Shown here: positions 1 to 8,716 of the stretch, piece by piece | Layout: each line of letters opens with the position of its first letter | Numbering within the stretch: the first letter of the stretch is position 1 | NCBI GenBank assembly: GCA_964432875.1 | Contig: CAYSPJ010000008.1 | Location: 1 to 64,000 of the forward strand | Length of the DNA: 64,000 bases | DNA from: JACJYE01 sp964432875 | GTDB taxonomy: Bacteria > Bacteroidota > Bacteroidia > Chitinophagales > Saprospiraceae | Reading direction: 5' to 3' | Program-made: the position numbers and the translations under genes | The notes under the pieces: generated by a model | Told to the model about the DNA's origin: nothing | What the model saw: only the letters and a program-made list of their open reading frames with translations | The model's database searches: none

Positions 1-73
1 GAGGCGGAAAAAGAGCAAGTCAGAATTCATAAATCTTGGGTTGGCAGACTATAAATACTGCCCGAAAAAAACT

Positions 74-81
74 TAGCTTTG
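74..81 (+). promoter_or_regulatory. Bacteroidota -7 box for the first gene
   Basis: TAGCTTTG matches the Bacteroidota sigma-A consensus TAnnTTTG and lies 22 bases before the ATG at 104. I see no TTTG box at the usual -33 distance. Confidence 0.6.
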
Positions 82-103
82 CAGCGAACAAAACAATTAA
101 ACC

Positions 104-532
104 ATGTACAACATCCTCAAACACGCTCACTCCGGCCTACGCTGGGTGCTCCTTTTGCTCCTGGTATTGGCGATTTACGCGGCCTACCGCTCCTGGAAAA
201 ATGGCGCGCCGGTTTCCAAACTGCCGCTTTTTGCGCTGATTTTCACCCATATCCAATTGCTGCTGGGCCTGGGGCTTTACTTTAGCAGCCCTTACGTCAG
301 CTTTGCTGAAGGATTCATGAAAGACCCGATTTATCGCTTCTATACCGTGGAGCACTTGTCGCTGATGCTCTTCGCCATCGCTACCATCACTATCGGTTAC
401 AGCCGTGCCAAGCGCAAGCCTGACCCCGCTGTTGCAGGCCGCACGACTTTCCTCTACTACCTCATCGGCTTGGTATTAATCCTGGTTTCCATCCCTTGGC
501 CATTCAGGAATTTGGGGGCAGGCTGGTTTTAA
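104..532 (+). CDS. Small four-helix integral membrane protein, unknown function
   Basis: 142 residues with about four hydrophobic segments: roughly 13-28 (LLLLLVLAIYAAY), 40-60, 80-98 and 115-132. The short charged loops between them fit a small inner-membrane bundle. The first segment begins HSGLRW, and histidines sit close to or inside helices (HIQLLLGLGLYF, EHLSLMLF), which recalls small cytochrome-b-like membrane proteins. No complete haem motif can be claimed. The ATG at 104 follows a good -7 box. The next gene, folD, has its own promoter, so this is probably a single-gene transcript. I do not recognise a characterised function. Confidence 0.8.
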   Translation: MYNILKHAHSGLRWVLLLLLVLAIYAAYRSWKNGAPVSKLPLFALIFTHIQLLLGLGLYFSSPYVSFAEGFMKDPIYRFYTVEHLSLMLFAIATITIGYSRAKRKPDPAVAGRTTFLYYLIGLVLILVSIPWPFRNLGAGWF

Positions 533-561
533 TGGTTCAGCTGAAAAGCAAGGTCAAAAAT

Positions 562-587
562 CCGCCCACCGGCTTTACACTGGGCGG
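562..587 (+). terminator. Hairpin after the first gene, no T tract
   Basis: A 7-base stem CCGCCCA/TGGGCGG with a 12-base loop lies 29 bases after the stop. No T run follows, so its role as a terminator is uncertain. Confidence 0.35.
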
Positions 588-638
588 CCAGCTAGAGGCT
601 TGAAGCATTTAGCTGCTGCGGAATAGCCGTTAAATGTA

Positions 639-646
639 TATCTTTG
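639..646 (+). promoter_or_regulatory. -7 box of folD
   Basis: TATCTTTG, an exact match to TAnnTTTG, 22 bases before the folD ATG at 669. No clear -33 TTTG is visible. Confidence 0.7.
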
Positions 647-668
647 GCCTGCAAAAATAGAAAAACGC

Positions 669-1547
669 ATGAATATCATTGACGGAAAACAATTGGCTAA
701 AGATATCCGGGCGGAACTGGCTGCTGAAGTGCAAGCTTTGAAGCAAAAGGGCAAACGCGCGCCCCACCTGGCCGCGGTGCTGGTGGGCGACGACCCCGCC
801 AGCCAGGTTTATGTTCGCAACAAGGTGAGCTCCTGTGAAAAGGTGGGGTTCCAATCCACCCTGATCAAAAAGGGAGCAGACATCAGCCAGGCCGAGCTGT
901 TAGCCATTGTGGAACAGCTCAACCAGGATGAAAGTATCGACGGCTTCATCGTACAGTTGCCCCTGCCCCGGCATATCGATGAAGAAAAGATAACCCTGGC
1001 TATCCGCCCCGAAAAAGACGTAGATGGCTTCCACCCCGTCAACTTCGGCCGCATGGCGCAAGGCTTGCCCTGCTACCTGCCGGCTACGCCAGCCGGCATA
1101 CTAGAGATGATCAAGCGCTATGAGATACCGACCGAAGGCAAGGAAGTAGTCGTTATCGGCCGCAGCAATATCGTCGGCATGCCTATCAGCATACTGCTGG
1201 CGCGCAAAGCTTACCCCGGGAATGCTACCGTGACGATCTGCCACAGCCGCAGTAAAGATTTGGAAAGCCATATCAAGCGGGCCGACATCCTGGTGGCAGC
1301 TATCGGCAGCCCGGAATTTGTCCGGGGTGAGATGCTCAAAGAAGGGGCCGTAGTGATTGACGTGGGCATGAATCGCGTGGAAGCGCCGGAAACTGAAAAG
1401 GGCTCCCGCCTCTGCGGTGACGTCCACTTCGATTCTGCCGCTCAACGTGCCAGCCTCATCACCCCCGTACCAGGGGGAGTAGGCCAACTGACGGTGGTTT
1501 CTTTGCTCATCAACACCCTCAAGGCAGCAAAAGGGGAAATATATTGA
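669..1547 (+). CDS. folD: Bifunctional methylenetetrahydrofolate dehydrogenase / methenyltetrahydrofolate cyclohydrolase FolD
   Basis: Cytosolic enzyme of one-carbon metabolism. It oxidises 5,10-methylene-THF with NADP and hydrolyses the methenyl product to 10-formyl-THF. The 292 residues are the normal family length. Visible signatures are the catalytic Y48-x3-K52 (YVRNK), GFIVQLPLPRHI, the folate-site motif PEKDVDGFHPVNFG, the Rossmann motif VVIGRSNIVGMP, and the C-terminal ITPVPGGVGQLTV. It starts a run of same-strand genes with a DinB-fold protein and prmA, but the 65-base gap to the next gene leaves operon membership open. Identification is secure. Confidence 0.97.
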   Translation: MNIIDGKQLAKDIRAELAAEVQALKQKGKRAPHLAAVLVGDDPASQVYVRNKVSSCEKVGFQSTLIKKGADISQAELLAIVEQLNQDESIDGFIVQLPLPRHIDEEKITLAIRPEKDVDGFHPVNFGRMAQGLPCYLPATPAGILEMIKRYEIPTEGKEVVVIGRSNIVGMPISILLARKAYPGNATVTICHSRSKDLESHIKRADILVAAIGSPEFVRGEMLKEGAVVIDVGMNRVEAPETEKGSRLCGDVHFDSAAQRASLITPVPGGVGQLTVVSLLINTLKAAKGEIY

Positions 1548-1612
1548 GCGGAGAGCTCCTAAATAGAACAGGGGGACTATAACCCACCATATGCACAGCC
1601 CATAACAAAGCA

Positions 1613-2122
1613 ATGGATTGCAAAAAAGGCACCAGCCTATTGACTCGACAGATTACCGCGCTGCTCAACGCCATTACGCCGGAAGCCTATGCCTATCCGC
1701 TGGAGGTCTTCAATGGCTCGACCCTGGGGCATCATTTCCGGCATATCTTCGACTTTTACGATTGCCTGCTGCGAGGCGCTATCGCTAAAGAAGTGGACTA
1801 TGCTGCCCGGCAGCGCAATGCCCAACTGGAGCTAGACCCTGCTTATGCCATGGCACGCTTTGACGAGCTGAACCTGCGACTAGATGGTCTGCGGGATGAA
1901 GAGGCGCTGCACGTCAGAGCTGACTTCTCCGGCCATGTCCAAGATGCCCGCCCTCTGGTCGCTTCTACTATCGGCCGCGAGCTGATGTTTGCTTACGACC
2001 ACGCTATCCACCACCTGGCAATGATTAAAATCGGCTTGCGGGATGCCATGCCCGGCCTGCCATTGGATGAAAAACTGGGCGTGGCACCTTCCACAATCAA
2101 ATACCGCAGCACGCTTCAATAG
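1613..2122 (+). CDS. DinB/YfiT-like four-helix-bundle protein
   Basis: 169 residues with the histidine pattern of the DinB/YfiT metal-binding bundle: GHHFRHIFDFY near residues 39-49 (H40, H41, H44) and DHAIHHLAMIKIG near 130. In this superfamily three histidines bind a divalent metal. Several members are thiol-dependent transferases, but most Bacteroidota members are uncharacterised, so no substrate is claimed. The stop at 2122 is 3 bases before the prmA start, so the two are almost certainly co-transcribed. The family call rests on the spaced histidines and the helical character. Confidence 0.75.
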   Translation: MDCKKGTSLLTRQITALLNAITPEAYAYPLEVFNGSTLGHHFRHIFDFYDCLLRGAIAKEVDYAARQRNAQLELDPAYAMARFDELNLRLDGLRDEEALHVRADFSGHVQDARPLVASTIGRELMFAYDHAIHHLAMIKIGLRDAMPGLPLDEKLGVAPSTIKYRSTLQ

Positions 2123-2125
2123 CTT

Positions 2126-2947
2126 ATGGACTACTACTGTTATGAAATCAACGTGGCTATACCGATACGGGAAATAGCCTTGGCTTTCCTCAGCGAACTG
2201 CCTTTCGAAAGCTTTGAGGAGACGCCCACTGGCCTCAACGCGTACCTCAAGGCCGAAGCAGAAGTGGAAGAAGTGGAAAACCAGCTGGCGGAAATCAGCG
2301 GGCAGCTGGCCATCAGTTTCAAGCGCCGCTTCATCCCTGCCCAAAATTGGAATGCCGTTTGGGAAGCTAATTTCCAGCCCATCCGCATCGGCGATTTTTG
2401 CGCGGTGCGCGCTGGCTTCCACCCAGCCATAACCGAGGTTGATTTTGAAATCATCATCAACCCACAAATGGCTTTTGGAACAGGGCACCACGCCACTACT
2501 TATCTGATGATGGAGCAGATGCAGCGGGAAAAATTCACCGGCGCAAGAGTGCTCGACTTCGGCTGCGGCACGGGCATACTGGCCATACTGGCGGCAAAAA
2601 TGGGTGCCGAGTCCGTTGATGCAGTAGACATCGAACGGCCTTCCTATGAGAACACTATGGAAAACGCCACGCTCAATAAGACCAACAACATTGCCGCCTA
2701 TCACGGCCAGTTGGATACCGTGCCCGCCGCACAGTACAACGTGATTTTAGCAAACATTAACAGAAACGTAATATTAAACAGCCTGCGAGCGTTATACGGG
2801 CGGCTTGCGCCAAAGGGAACCCTATTGGTTTCGGGTATCCTTTTGGCCGATGAAAGCCTGGTACTAGAGCGGGCGGCGGAAATCGGGCTGAAACTCGTCC
2901 ACAAAGCCCGCCGGGAAGAATGGTGCTGCCTGCGCTTTTGCCGCTGA
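2126..2947 (+). CDS. prmA: Ribosomal protein L11 methyltransferase PrmA
   Basis: SAM-dependent enzyme that trimethylates ribosomal protein L11. The 273 residues are usual for the family. An N-terminal acidic recognition domain (about 1-95) is followed by the class I methyltransferase fold, with MAFGTGHHATT (residues 115-125) just before SAM motif I, VLDFGCGTG (142-150). The ANINRN segment in the second half matches the PrmA signature that replaces the NPPY motif. The gene starts 3 bases after the DinB-like gene. The large exported protein follows after 44 bases on the same strand. Confidence 0.95.
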   Translation: MDYYCYEINVAIPIREIALAFLSELPFESFEETPTGLNAYLKAEAEVEEVENQLAEISGQLAISFKRRFIPAQNWNAVWEANFQPIRIGDFCAVRAGFHPAITEVDFEIIINPQMAFGTGHHATTYLMMEQMQREKFTGARVLDFGCGTGILAILAAKMGAESVDAVDIERPSYENTMENATLNKTNNIAAYHGQLDTVPAAQYNVILANINRNVILNSLRALYGRLAPKGTLLVSGILLADESLVLERAAEIGLKLVHKARREEWCCLRFCR

Positions 2948-2991
2948 TTGCTGGCCACCTTAAATCCATTGCTTAAATCATGATAGCGAAA

Positions 2992-5900
2992 ATGAAAAAG
3001 GTTTACCTCTTACTGTTAGCCCTGGCACTCTGCGGCCTGCGGCTGGAAGCTCAGCGCCTGGAGCGCTTTTCCGATGATTATGCCGAATTCCTGCGCCAAC
3101 TGGAAGAATACATGACTGCCAGCAAGCGCAAAGCCCTGGAAGACGCCTACACCGATTTTGCTAAAGTGTTCAACAGTGGCTCATTTGACGAGGAAGAGTC
3201 CAAACAAATCCTCAAGACCGGCAATGCGATGCTGGAGCAGCGCATGACCGCTGGCCCTTATTTTGAGAACTACCTCCAAGCCCTGACCCTGGTCAAAAAT
3301 ACGGATGACCCCAAGCGCCGCTTTAAGGAGTGGCATACCGTGCTTGACCAAATCCTGGGCAACATCCAAAACCGGAACTTAAAGCCTTTCGACGAGTTTG
3401 TGAAATTCTCCATCCCTTTCTTTCAGCGCCAGGCTATCCGGCATTCCGATGCTGGGGGCACGTCCTGGTATGCCCTGTTCAGCGACTACAAATTCAACTA
3501 CACTGCTGGGCAGCCCAGCGTGGTATTTGACAAACTCGATTTGATGGCCAACCGCCGTACGGACACCTTATTCATCTATCAAACCTCTGGCACCTTCCTG
3601 CCCATCGAGCGTACCTGGAAAGGGCAGGGTGGCCGGGTGACCTGGGAGCGCCATGGCCTGGGCCCGGAGGTATATGCCGAGCTGGATCAATATGAGTTTG
3701 AGGTCATCAAAAGCTTGTACGAGGCCCAGAATGTCAAAATGCACTATCCAATGTTTTTTGGCAATGTAGCTATTGAAGGGAGTTTAAGTGATAAGCTCAT
3801 CGCTGAAAATGATGCTACGGTGGCCGGCTTCCCGAAGTTTGAGTCTCGGCAGCGGGTCCTGGAGGTCAAAAACATCGGCGAAGGGGTAACCTACCGCGGC
3901 GGTTTCCGCCTTAGCGGCGCTACAGTTTATGGCTTTGGCACCAAAGACACCCCTGCCCACATCAACATCGTAGATAAAAACAGCAAGGCTTCCTTCAATG
4001 GCTATTCAGAATTATTTACCATCCGCAGGGAGGAAATGATTTTCGGCCGCAAGGTGGTAGGCACATTGCTTTTTGGGCAAGATTCCATCTACCATCCTGC
4101 GCTCGAATTGCGCTTCAACATCCCTAAACGAGAGTTGGCCTTCACCCGAAGTGACAATGCTGACGGCAAAAACCCCTTCTTTAGCTCACTGCACAACATC
4201 AACTTGCATGCCGACCACGTTACGGTTTATCTCGATCAGGATGCCATCGCCATTGGCCGGTCGCGCATGCCCATTGTGGCCAAGCCCGTCATCGAGTTCG
4301 AATCACTGGACTATTATACAGAAAAAGACTACAACCGCCTGCAGAGCATCTCTTCGGTCAACCCCATCGCTACTTTAAAGGTGATGTGCGAAAAAGAAAA
4401 TACCCGTATCCTGCCTGCCGACGAAGTAGCTCGCAAGCTCAACCCTCGCTTTTCCATCGACAATATCCGCAGCCTGCTCTTTGATATGGTGGCTCGCGGC
4501 TTTATCAACTACGATAGCGATACGGAGATGGTTATCGTTAAAGACAAGGTATTCCTCTACGCTGATGCCTACCGCAAAAGGATCGATTATGATGTATTGC
4601 GTATCGAGTCGGAAACCGACAGCGTCAATGCCATCATGTACCTGAGCGACAACCGGATTGACATCGAGGGGGTGAAATTGGTGGAATTCAGCGAAAAGCA
4701 AAAGGTGGCGATGAAGCCCATCAATCAAGAGCTCACCATGCTGGACGACCGCAACATAGACTTCGACGGTACGGTCTTTGCCGGCTTTTCTACCATGGAA
4801 GGCAAGGGATTCCACTTCAAATACGCCCCCTTTCAAATAGACCTGGATTCCATCCGTTACTTCGATCTTTTCGTGCCTACCGGCAAAATAAACAACGACC
4901 AACCCGAAGCGCTCTCTATCGGATCTCGCATCGAGCACCTCACTGGCGTGCTGCTCATTGACGCCCCCTCCAATAAATCGAGCCAGGAAGAAATCCCCAT
5001 GTTCCCTTCTTTGCAAAGCAAAGACAATTCCTTTGTTTTCTACGACTATAAGTCGACCCAAAACGGCGCTTATGCCCGGGATTCGTTTTACTTCCAGTTA
5101 GACCCCTTCAGCTTCAACCACTTGGATTACTATACCCGGGATGATGTCCAGTTTGAAGGCACCATGATCACCTCTGAGATGTTCCCGCCCTTCCGGCAGA
5201 TCGTCTCTCTGCAGGAAGACGAATCACTGGGTTTCATCCACAAGACGCCATCCGAGGGCTATCCGGCTTACCAGGCGAAAGGCAATTACGAAGGCCAGCT
5301 TAGCCTCAGCAACAAGGGTTTGCTGGGCGAGGGCAAAGTCAAATACCTCGGCGCCGTTATCAATTCTGAAGATATCATCTTCATGCCCAAGCAGATGCTG
5401 GCTAGCGCCAAACTCTTCGACCTGGAGGAAAACCGCGAAGAAGAAGTACCCCGCGCCCAGGGCTTTGATGTGAAAATCGACTGGCGCCCTTATCAGGATA
5501 GCATGTACATCCGCTCTGAAGAGGCGCCTTTTGCTCTTTTCCATGAGGGGCTGCATACCCTGGCGGGCACCCTCATCCTCACTCCTGGCGGCTTGAAAGG
5601 GGACGGCGTTTTCGATTGGGACAAGGCAACCCTGACGTCCCGCCTGTTTTCCTTTGGCGCCTTTTCGGCCAAAGCCGATACGACCGATGAGGTGCGCATC
5701 AAAACCCAGGACCTCAAAGACATCGCCCTGAAAACCAAACTGGTGAAAAGCGACGTGGACTTCGATGAGCAAATGGCGACTTTCCTGGCTAACGACGAAT
5801 TCCTGGAAACAGAGCTGCCCGCTATCCAATACAAAACTTCCATGAACGAGTTCACCTGGGATATGGCCAAGGAGCACATCCTCTTCAAATCAGACCCCAA

Positions 5901-7542
5901 CAAGCCCGGACGCTTCGTCTCTCTCCACCCCGATAAAGATTCGCTTTTCTTCGAAGGCAGCGACGCTTTTTACGATTTAAAAGCCGACCAGTTGAAAGTA
6001 GAGGGCATCCCCTTTATCGTTTCTGCCGACGCCTTCATCTATCCCGACAGCAACCGCGTGGAGATCAACCGCGGCGGCGCGATGGCCAAACTGGAAAACG
6101 CCCGGATCATCGCCGACACCATCAATAAGTATCACGTCATCAACCGGGCCAGCGTGGATATTAAGGGCAAGCGAGAATACCACGCCAAAGGGTTTTACGA
6201 GTACAATATTGGCGACAAGGAACAGGAAATCGAGTTTAATGATATCTCCGGCCAACCCATCGGTAAAGGTGCATATCGCGACAAGCTGGCCCTCACCCGG
6301 GCTACTGGCTTGGTGAAGCCTGATCAGAATTTTTACATCGACCACAAAACGGAATTTCAGGGCACCATCAGCTTGGAGGCAGAATCGAGGAACCTTTCTT
6401 TTGACGGCTTTGCCCGCCTGGATTCCGAGAAATTGCCGCACCGTATTTGGTTCACCATCAAATCCAAGGCCGATAAAAAAGACCTTGCAATCAGCTTTGA
6501 TGAACCAAAGAGCTTCGAAGGCGACCCGCTAGCAACTGGCTTCTTCCTCAGCCGGGAAAAAGCCGAAGCCTACCCGCGGGTGATGATGCCCCTATTCATG
6601 CGCAAAGACCGCCCCTTGCTGCCGGTGAAGGGTGTTTTCAAATACAATCAGGAAAGGGATTATTTTATTTTTGGCGATTCGCTTCGCATCACTACTGATG
6701 GCAGCATCGGCAACCAGCTCATCCTGCACAACAAAGATGGCAGGGTAGAAGGCCATGGCCGCTTCAATATCGGCACCGGCCTCACTTATATCAAGGTGGA
6801 TGCAGCCGGCATTGCCCGTTCTAAATTTATCGAGCAAGTGCAAGATGGCGAAGATATGCTCATCTCAGATACCGCTTCTTTTGCCCCCCTGGCCCGGCGC
6901 GATGTGCAGTATGAAGTAGAAGCCGACTTTATGGCCGGCGTCTCCCTCATCGTACCGGACAAGCTCATGAAGATCATCCTCACGGATATTCAATCCATGA
7001 CCTTTGATGCTTCATCCATTGTTTACCTCAATGATCTGAACTTCTTCCGCCCTGCCCTACTCAACCTCCTGCCGCCAGGCAGAGAAGCCGATGAAGCCGT
7101 CAGGACCCTGGGCCTGGGCATACTCGATATCCCTAAAAAGGTTAACCCTTACACCTTCCTTTTCAGCAAACTGCCCATGAAGTGGAATGTGGACTACCAG
7201 TCCTTCGTATCCGCTGATACCAAGCTGGGGGTAGCCAGTATCAATGGCGAACCGATCAACAAACTACTGGAGTGCTATGTAGAATTCAAAATGCCCACTA
7301 ATGACGATGACCGGGTTTATATCTACCTCAAATCTCCCAGCGAATTATTCTATTTCTTTGGCTACAAACAGGGCATCCTCAGCGTCACGTCCAACAACCC
7401 GGCTTTCATGGATGAGCTGGCCGCCATGAAAGCCAAAGACCGCATTATGAAAATGCCTGATGGCAACACCTACGAAATCCAGGACGTGGACGTGGGCAGC
7501 GCCCGGCAGTTTGTCAACCGGGTGAAAGCAGCGGGGAAATGA
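2992..7542 (+). CDS. Very large exported protein of unknown function (about 1,516 residues)
   Basis: Starting at the second ATG gives a standard signal peptide, MKKVYLLLLALALCGLRLEA, with cleavage likely just before or after the AQ that follows. An in-frame ATG 12 bases upstream is less natural. The mature part has no further transmembrane helix. After an N-terminal helical region (to about residue 130) the protein is rich in short beta-strand-like blocks with recurring patterns of the type 'G.G.ftl..a.v.G' and 'FnGySElF', as in long beta-solenoid or AsmA-like periplasmic proteins. I cannot assign a family. There is no T9SS sorting domain or lipobox. It follows prmA closely and may share its transcript. 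Length and signal peptide suggest a periplasmic or envelope structural role (inference). Confidence 0.85.
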   Translation: MKKVYLLLLALALCGLRLEAQRLERFSDDYAEFLRQLEEYMTASKRKALEDAYTDFAKVFNSGSFDEEESKQILKTGNAMLEQRMTAGPYFENYLQALTLVKNTDDPKRRFKEWHTVLDQILGNIQNRNLKPFDEFVKFSIPFFQRQAIRHSDAGGTSWYALFSDYKFNYTAGQPSVVFDKLDLMANRRTDTLFIYQTSGTFLPIERTWKGQGGRVTWERHGLGPEVYAELDQYEFEVIKSLYEAQNVKMHYPMFFGNVAIEGSLSDKLIAENDATVAGFPKFESRQRVLEVKNIGEGVTYRGGFRLSGATVYGFGTKDTPAHINIVDKNSKASFNGYSELFTIRREEMIFGRKVVGTLLFGQDSIYHPALELRFNIPKRELAFTRSDNADGKNPFFSSLHNINLHADHVTVYLDQDAIAIGRSRMPIVAKPVIEFESLDYYTEKDYNRLQSISSVNPIATLKVMCEKENTRILPADEVARKLNPRFSIDNIRSLLFDMVARGFINYDSDTEMVIVKDKVFLYADAYRKRIDYDVLRIESETDSVNAIMYLSDNRIDIEGVKLVEFSEKQKVAMKPINQELTMLDDRNIDFDGTVFAGFSTMEGKGFHFKYAPFQIDLDSIRYFDLFVPTGKINNDQPEALSIGSRIEHLTGVLLIDAPSNKSSQEEIPMFPSLQSKDNSFVFYDYKSTQNGAYARDSFYFQLDPFSFNHLDYYTRDDVQFEGTMITSEMFPPFRQIVSLQEDESLGFIHKTPSEGYPAYQAKGNYEGQLSLSNKGLLGEGKVKYLGAVINSEDIIFMPKQMLASAKLFDLEENREEEVPRAQGFDVKIDWRPYQDSMYIRSEEAPFALFHEGLHTLAGTLILTPGGLKGDGVFDWDKATLTSRLFSFGAFSAKADTTDEVRIKTQDLKDIALKTKLVKSDVDFDEQMATFLANDEFLETELPAIQYKTSMNEFTWDMAKEHILFKSDPNKPGRFVSLHPDKDSLFFEGSDAFYDLKADQLKVEGIPFIVSADAFIYPDSNRVEINRGGAMAKLENARIIADTINKYHVINRASVDIKGKREYHAKGFYEYNIGDKEQEIEFNDISGQPIGKGAYRDKLALTRATGLVKPDQNFYIDHKTEFQGTISLEAESRNLSFDGFARLDSEKLPHRIWFTIKSKADKKDLAISFDEPKSFEGDPLATGFFLSREKAEAYPRVMMPLFMRKDRPLLPVKGVFKYNQERDYFIFGDSLRITTDGSIGNQLILHNKDGRVEGHGRFNIGTGLTYIKVDAAGIARSKFIEQVQDGEDMLISDTASFAPLARRDVQYEVEADFMAGVSLIVPDKLMKIILTDIQSMTFDASSIVYLNDLNFFRPALLNLLPPGREADEAVRTLGLGILDIPKKVNPYTFLFSKLPMKWNVDYQSFVSADTKLGVASINGEPINKLLECYVEFKMPTNDDDRVYIYLKSPSELFYFFGYKQGILSVTSNNPAFMDELAAMKAKDRIMKMPDGNTYEIQDVDVGSARQFVNRVKAAGK

Positions 7543-7629
7543 TGCCGGGAGCGAAGGAATAAATGCTTGTTTTTCAACAGCTCAAACAAACAGCCTTAGG
7601 GGAGCGCCCCCAATGAATAAAGAGTAATC

Positions 7630-8622
7630 ATGCCAGACTTTCGCACCATAGTCCCTCTGCCGGAATACCCCTTCCGCATCGGATATCACGACCAGGTGCT
7701 GAGCGTGGGCTCTTGTTTCGCCGAGCATATCGGTCAATATCTGGCAGAGCGGCACTTTACCAGTTTGCTCAACCCCTTTGGCATCCTGTACAACCCCGCC
7801 TCCATTGGGCAAGGCCTGGAGCGGCTGCTGCAAGATGCCCCCTTCAAGGCCGAAGAGCAGTTTGAGCATTTGGGGCTGTGGCACACTTTTTGGCATCACG
7901 GGGCATTTTCCAACCCCGACCGCGCGCTTGCCCTGGAGGGCATCAACCGCGCCTATCGGCAGGCCCAGGCTTTTTTGCTGAGCGCCAACCGCTTGATCAT
8001 CACGCTGGGTACCGCTTTTGTCTTTGTCTATCGGGCCAGCGGGGAAATAACAGCCAACTGCCATAAACTCCCCGGCAGCGCTTTTGAGCGCCGCCGGCTG
8101 AGCACCCGAGAGGTGCTCGCTGCCTTGGAGCCTCCGCTGCTCAACCTCCAAGCCCGGCAGCCGAGTTTGGAGATCATCCTTACCGTCAGCCCGGTACGGC
8201 ACATCCGCGATGGCTTGATCGAAAACCAACGCAGCAAGGCAGCTTTGCTGCTGGCAACAGCAGAATTGTGCCAACAACACGGCTTTATCCACTACTTCCC
8301 CGCCTATGAAATCATGATGGACGAGCTGCGCAGCTATCGCTTTTACGCCGCCGACATGCTCCACCCCAGCGCCGAGGCAGTAGGCTACATCTGGGAGCGC
8401 CTGAGCCAGGCTTGCTTCGACGAGCCGACCCGGCAGTTAATCGCTAAAATCGAAAAAATCAGAGCGGCCAGCCTACACCGCCCTTTCCACCCGCAGGCCT
8501 CCTCACATCAGCAGTTCCTCCGGCAACAACTTCAACAAATTGAAGCCCTGGAAAAGGAGGCCCCTTTTCTGAGGCTGGGGGAAGAGCGGAGGCGCTTTGA
8601 AGCGCAGTTAAATACCCCTTGA
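7630..8622 (+). CDS. GSCFA domain protein
   Basis: 330 residues. The defining motif is at residues 27-31 (VGSCFAEHIG), near the start as in the family, followed by NPFGILYNP, LGTAFVF and LTVSPVRHIRDG. GSCFA proteins have an SGNH-hydrolase-like (GDSL esterase) fold. Here the serine of GSCFA would be the nucleophile, and the late DMLHPSAEAV supplies an Asp-x-x-His pair typical of that fold. The substrate is unknown. There is no signal peptide, so it is probably cytosolic. It sits between the giant exported protein and a polytopic membrane protein. Confidence 0.9.
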   Translation: MPDFRTIVPLPEYPFRIGYHDQVLSVGSCFAEHIGQYLAERHFTSLLNPFGILYNPASIGQGLERLLQDAPFKAEEQFEHLGLWHTFWHHGAFSNPDRALALEGINRAYRQAQAFLLSANRLIITLGTAFVFVYRASGEITANCHKLPGSAFERRRLSTREVLAALEPPLLNLQARQPSLEIILTVSPVRHIRDGLIENQRSKAALLLATAELCQQHGFIHYFPAYEIMMDELRSYRFYAADMLHPSAEAVGYIWERLSQACFDEPTRQLIAKIEKIRAASLHRPFHPQASSHQQFLRQQLQQIEALEKEAPFLRLGEERRRFEAQLNTP

Positions 8623-8685
8623 TATCCTTACAGGCTAGGCGCATGGAGCGCAGGTGGAAACTGGATGCAATCTCCACCAAAATAT

Positions 8686-8693
8686 TATCTTTG
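8686..8693 (+). promoter_or_regulatory. -7 box deciding the start of the following gene
   Basis: TATCTTTG, an exact consensus match. It lies downstream of an in-frame ATG at 8654 and 24 bases upstream of a GTG at 8717, so transcription from it would exclude the ATG. Confidence 0.65.
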
Positions 8694-8716
8694 CAGCCAC
8701 AGCAAGCCAAACCATT

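Noticed and set aside
4375..5061. Long minus-strand ORF (228 codons) inside the giant exported protein gene
   Set aside because: It is a mirror frame of a codon-biased gene with no promoter, start context or family features. The same applies to the antisense ORFs at 5224-5877, 7582-8364, 17136-17903 and 23070-23876.
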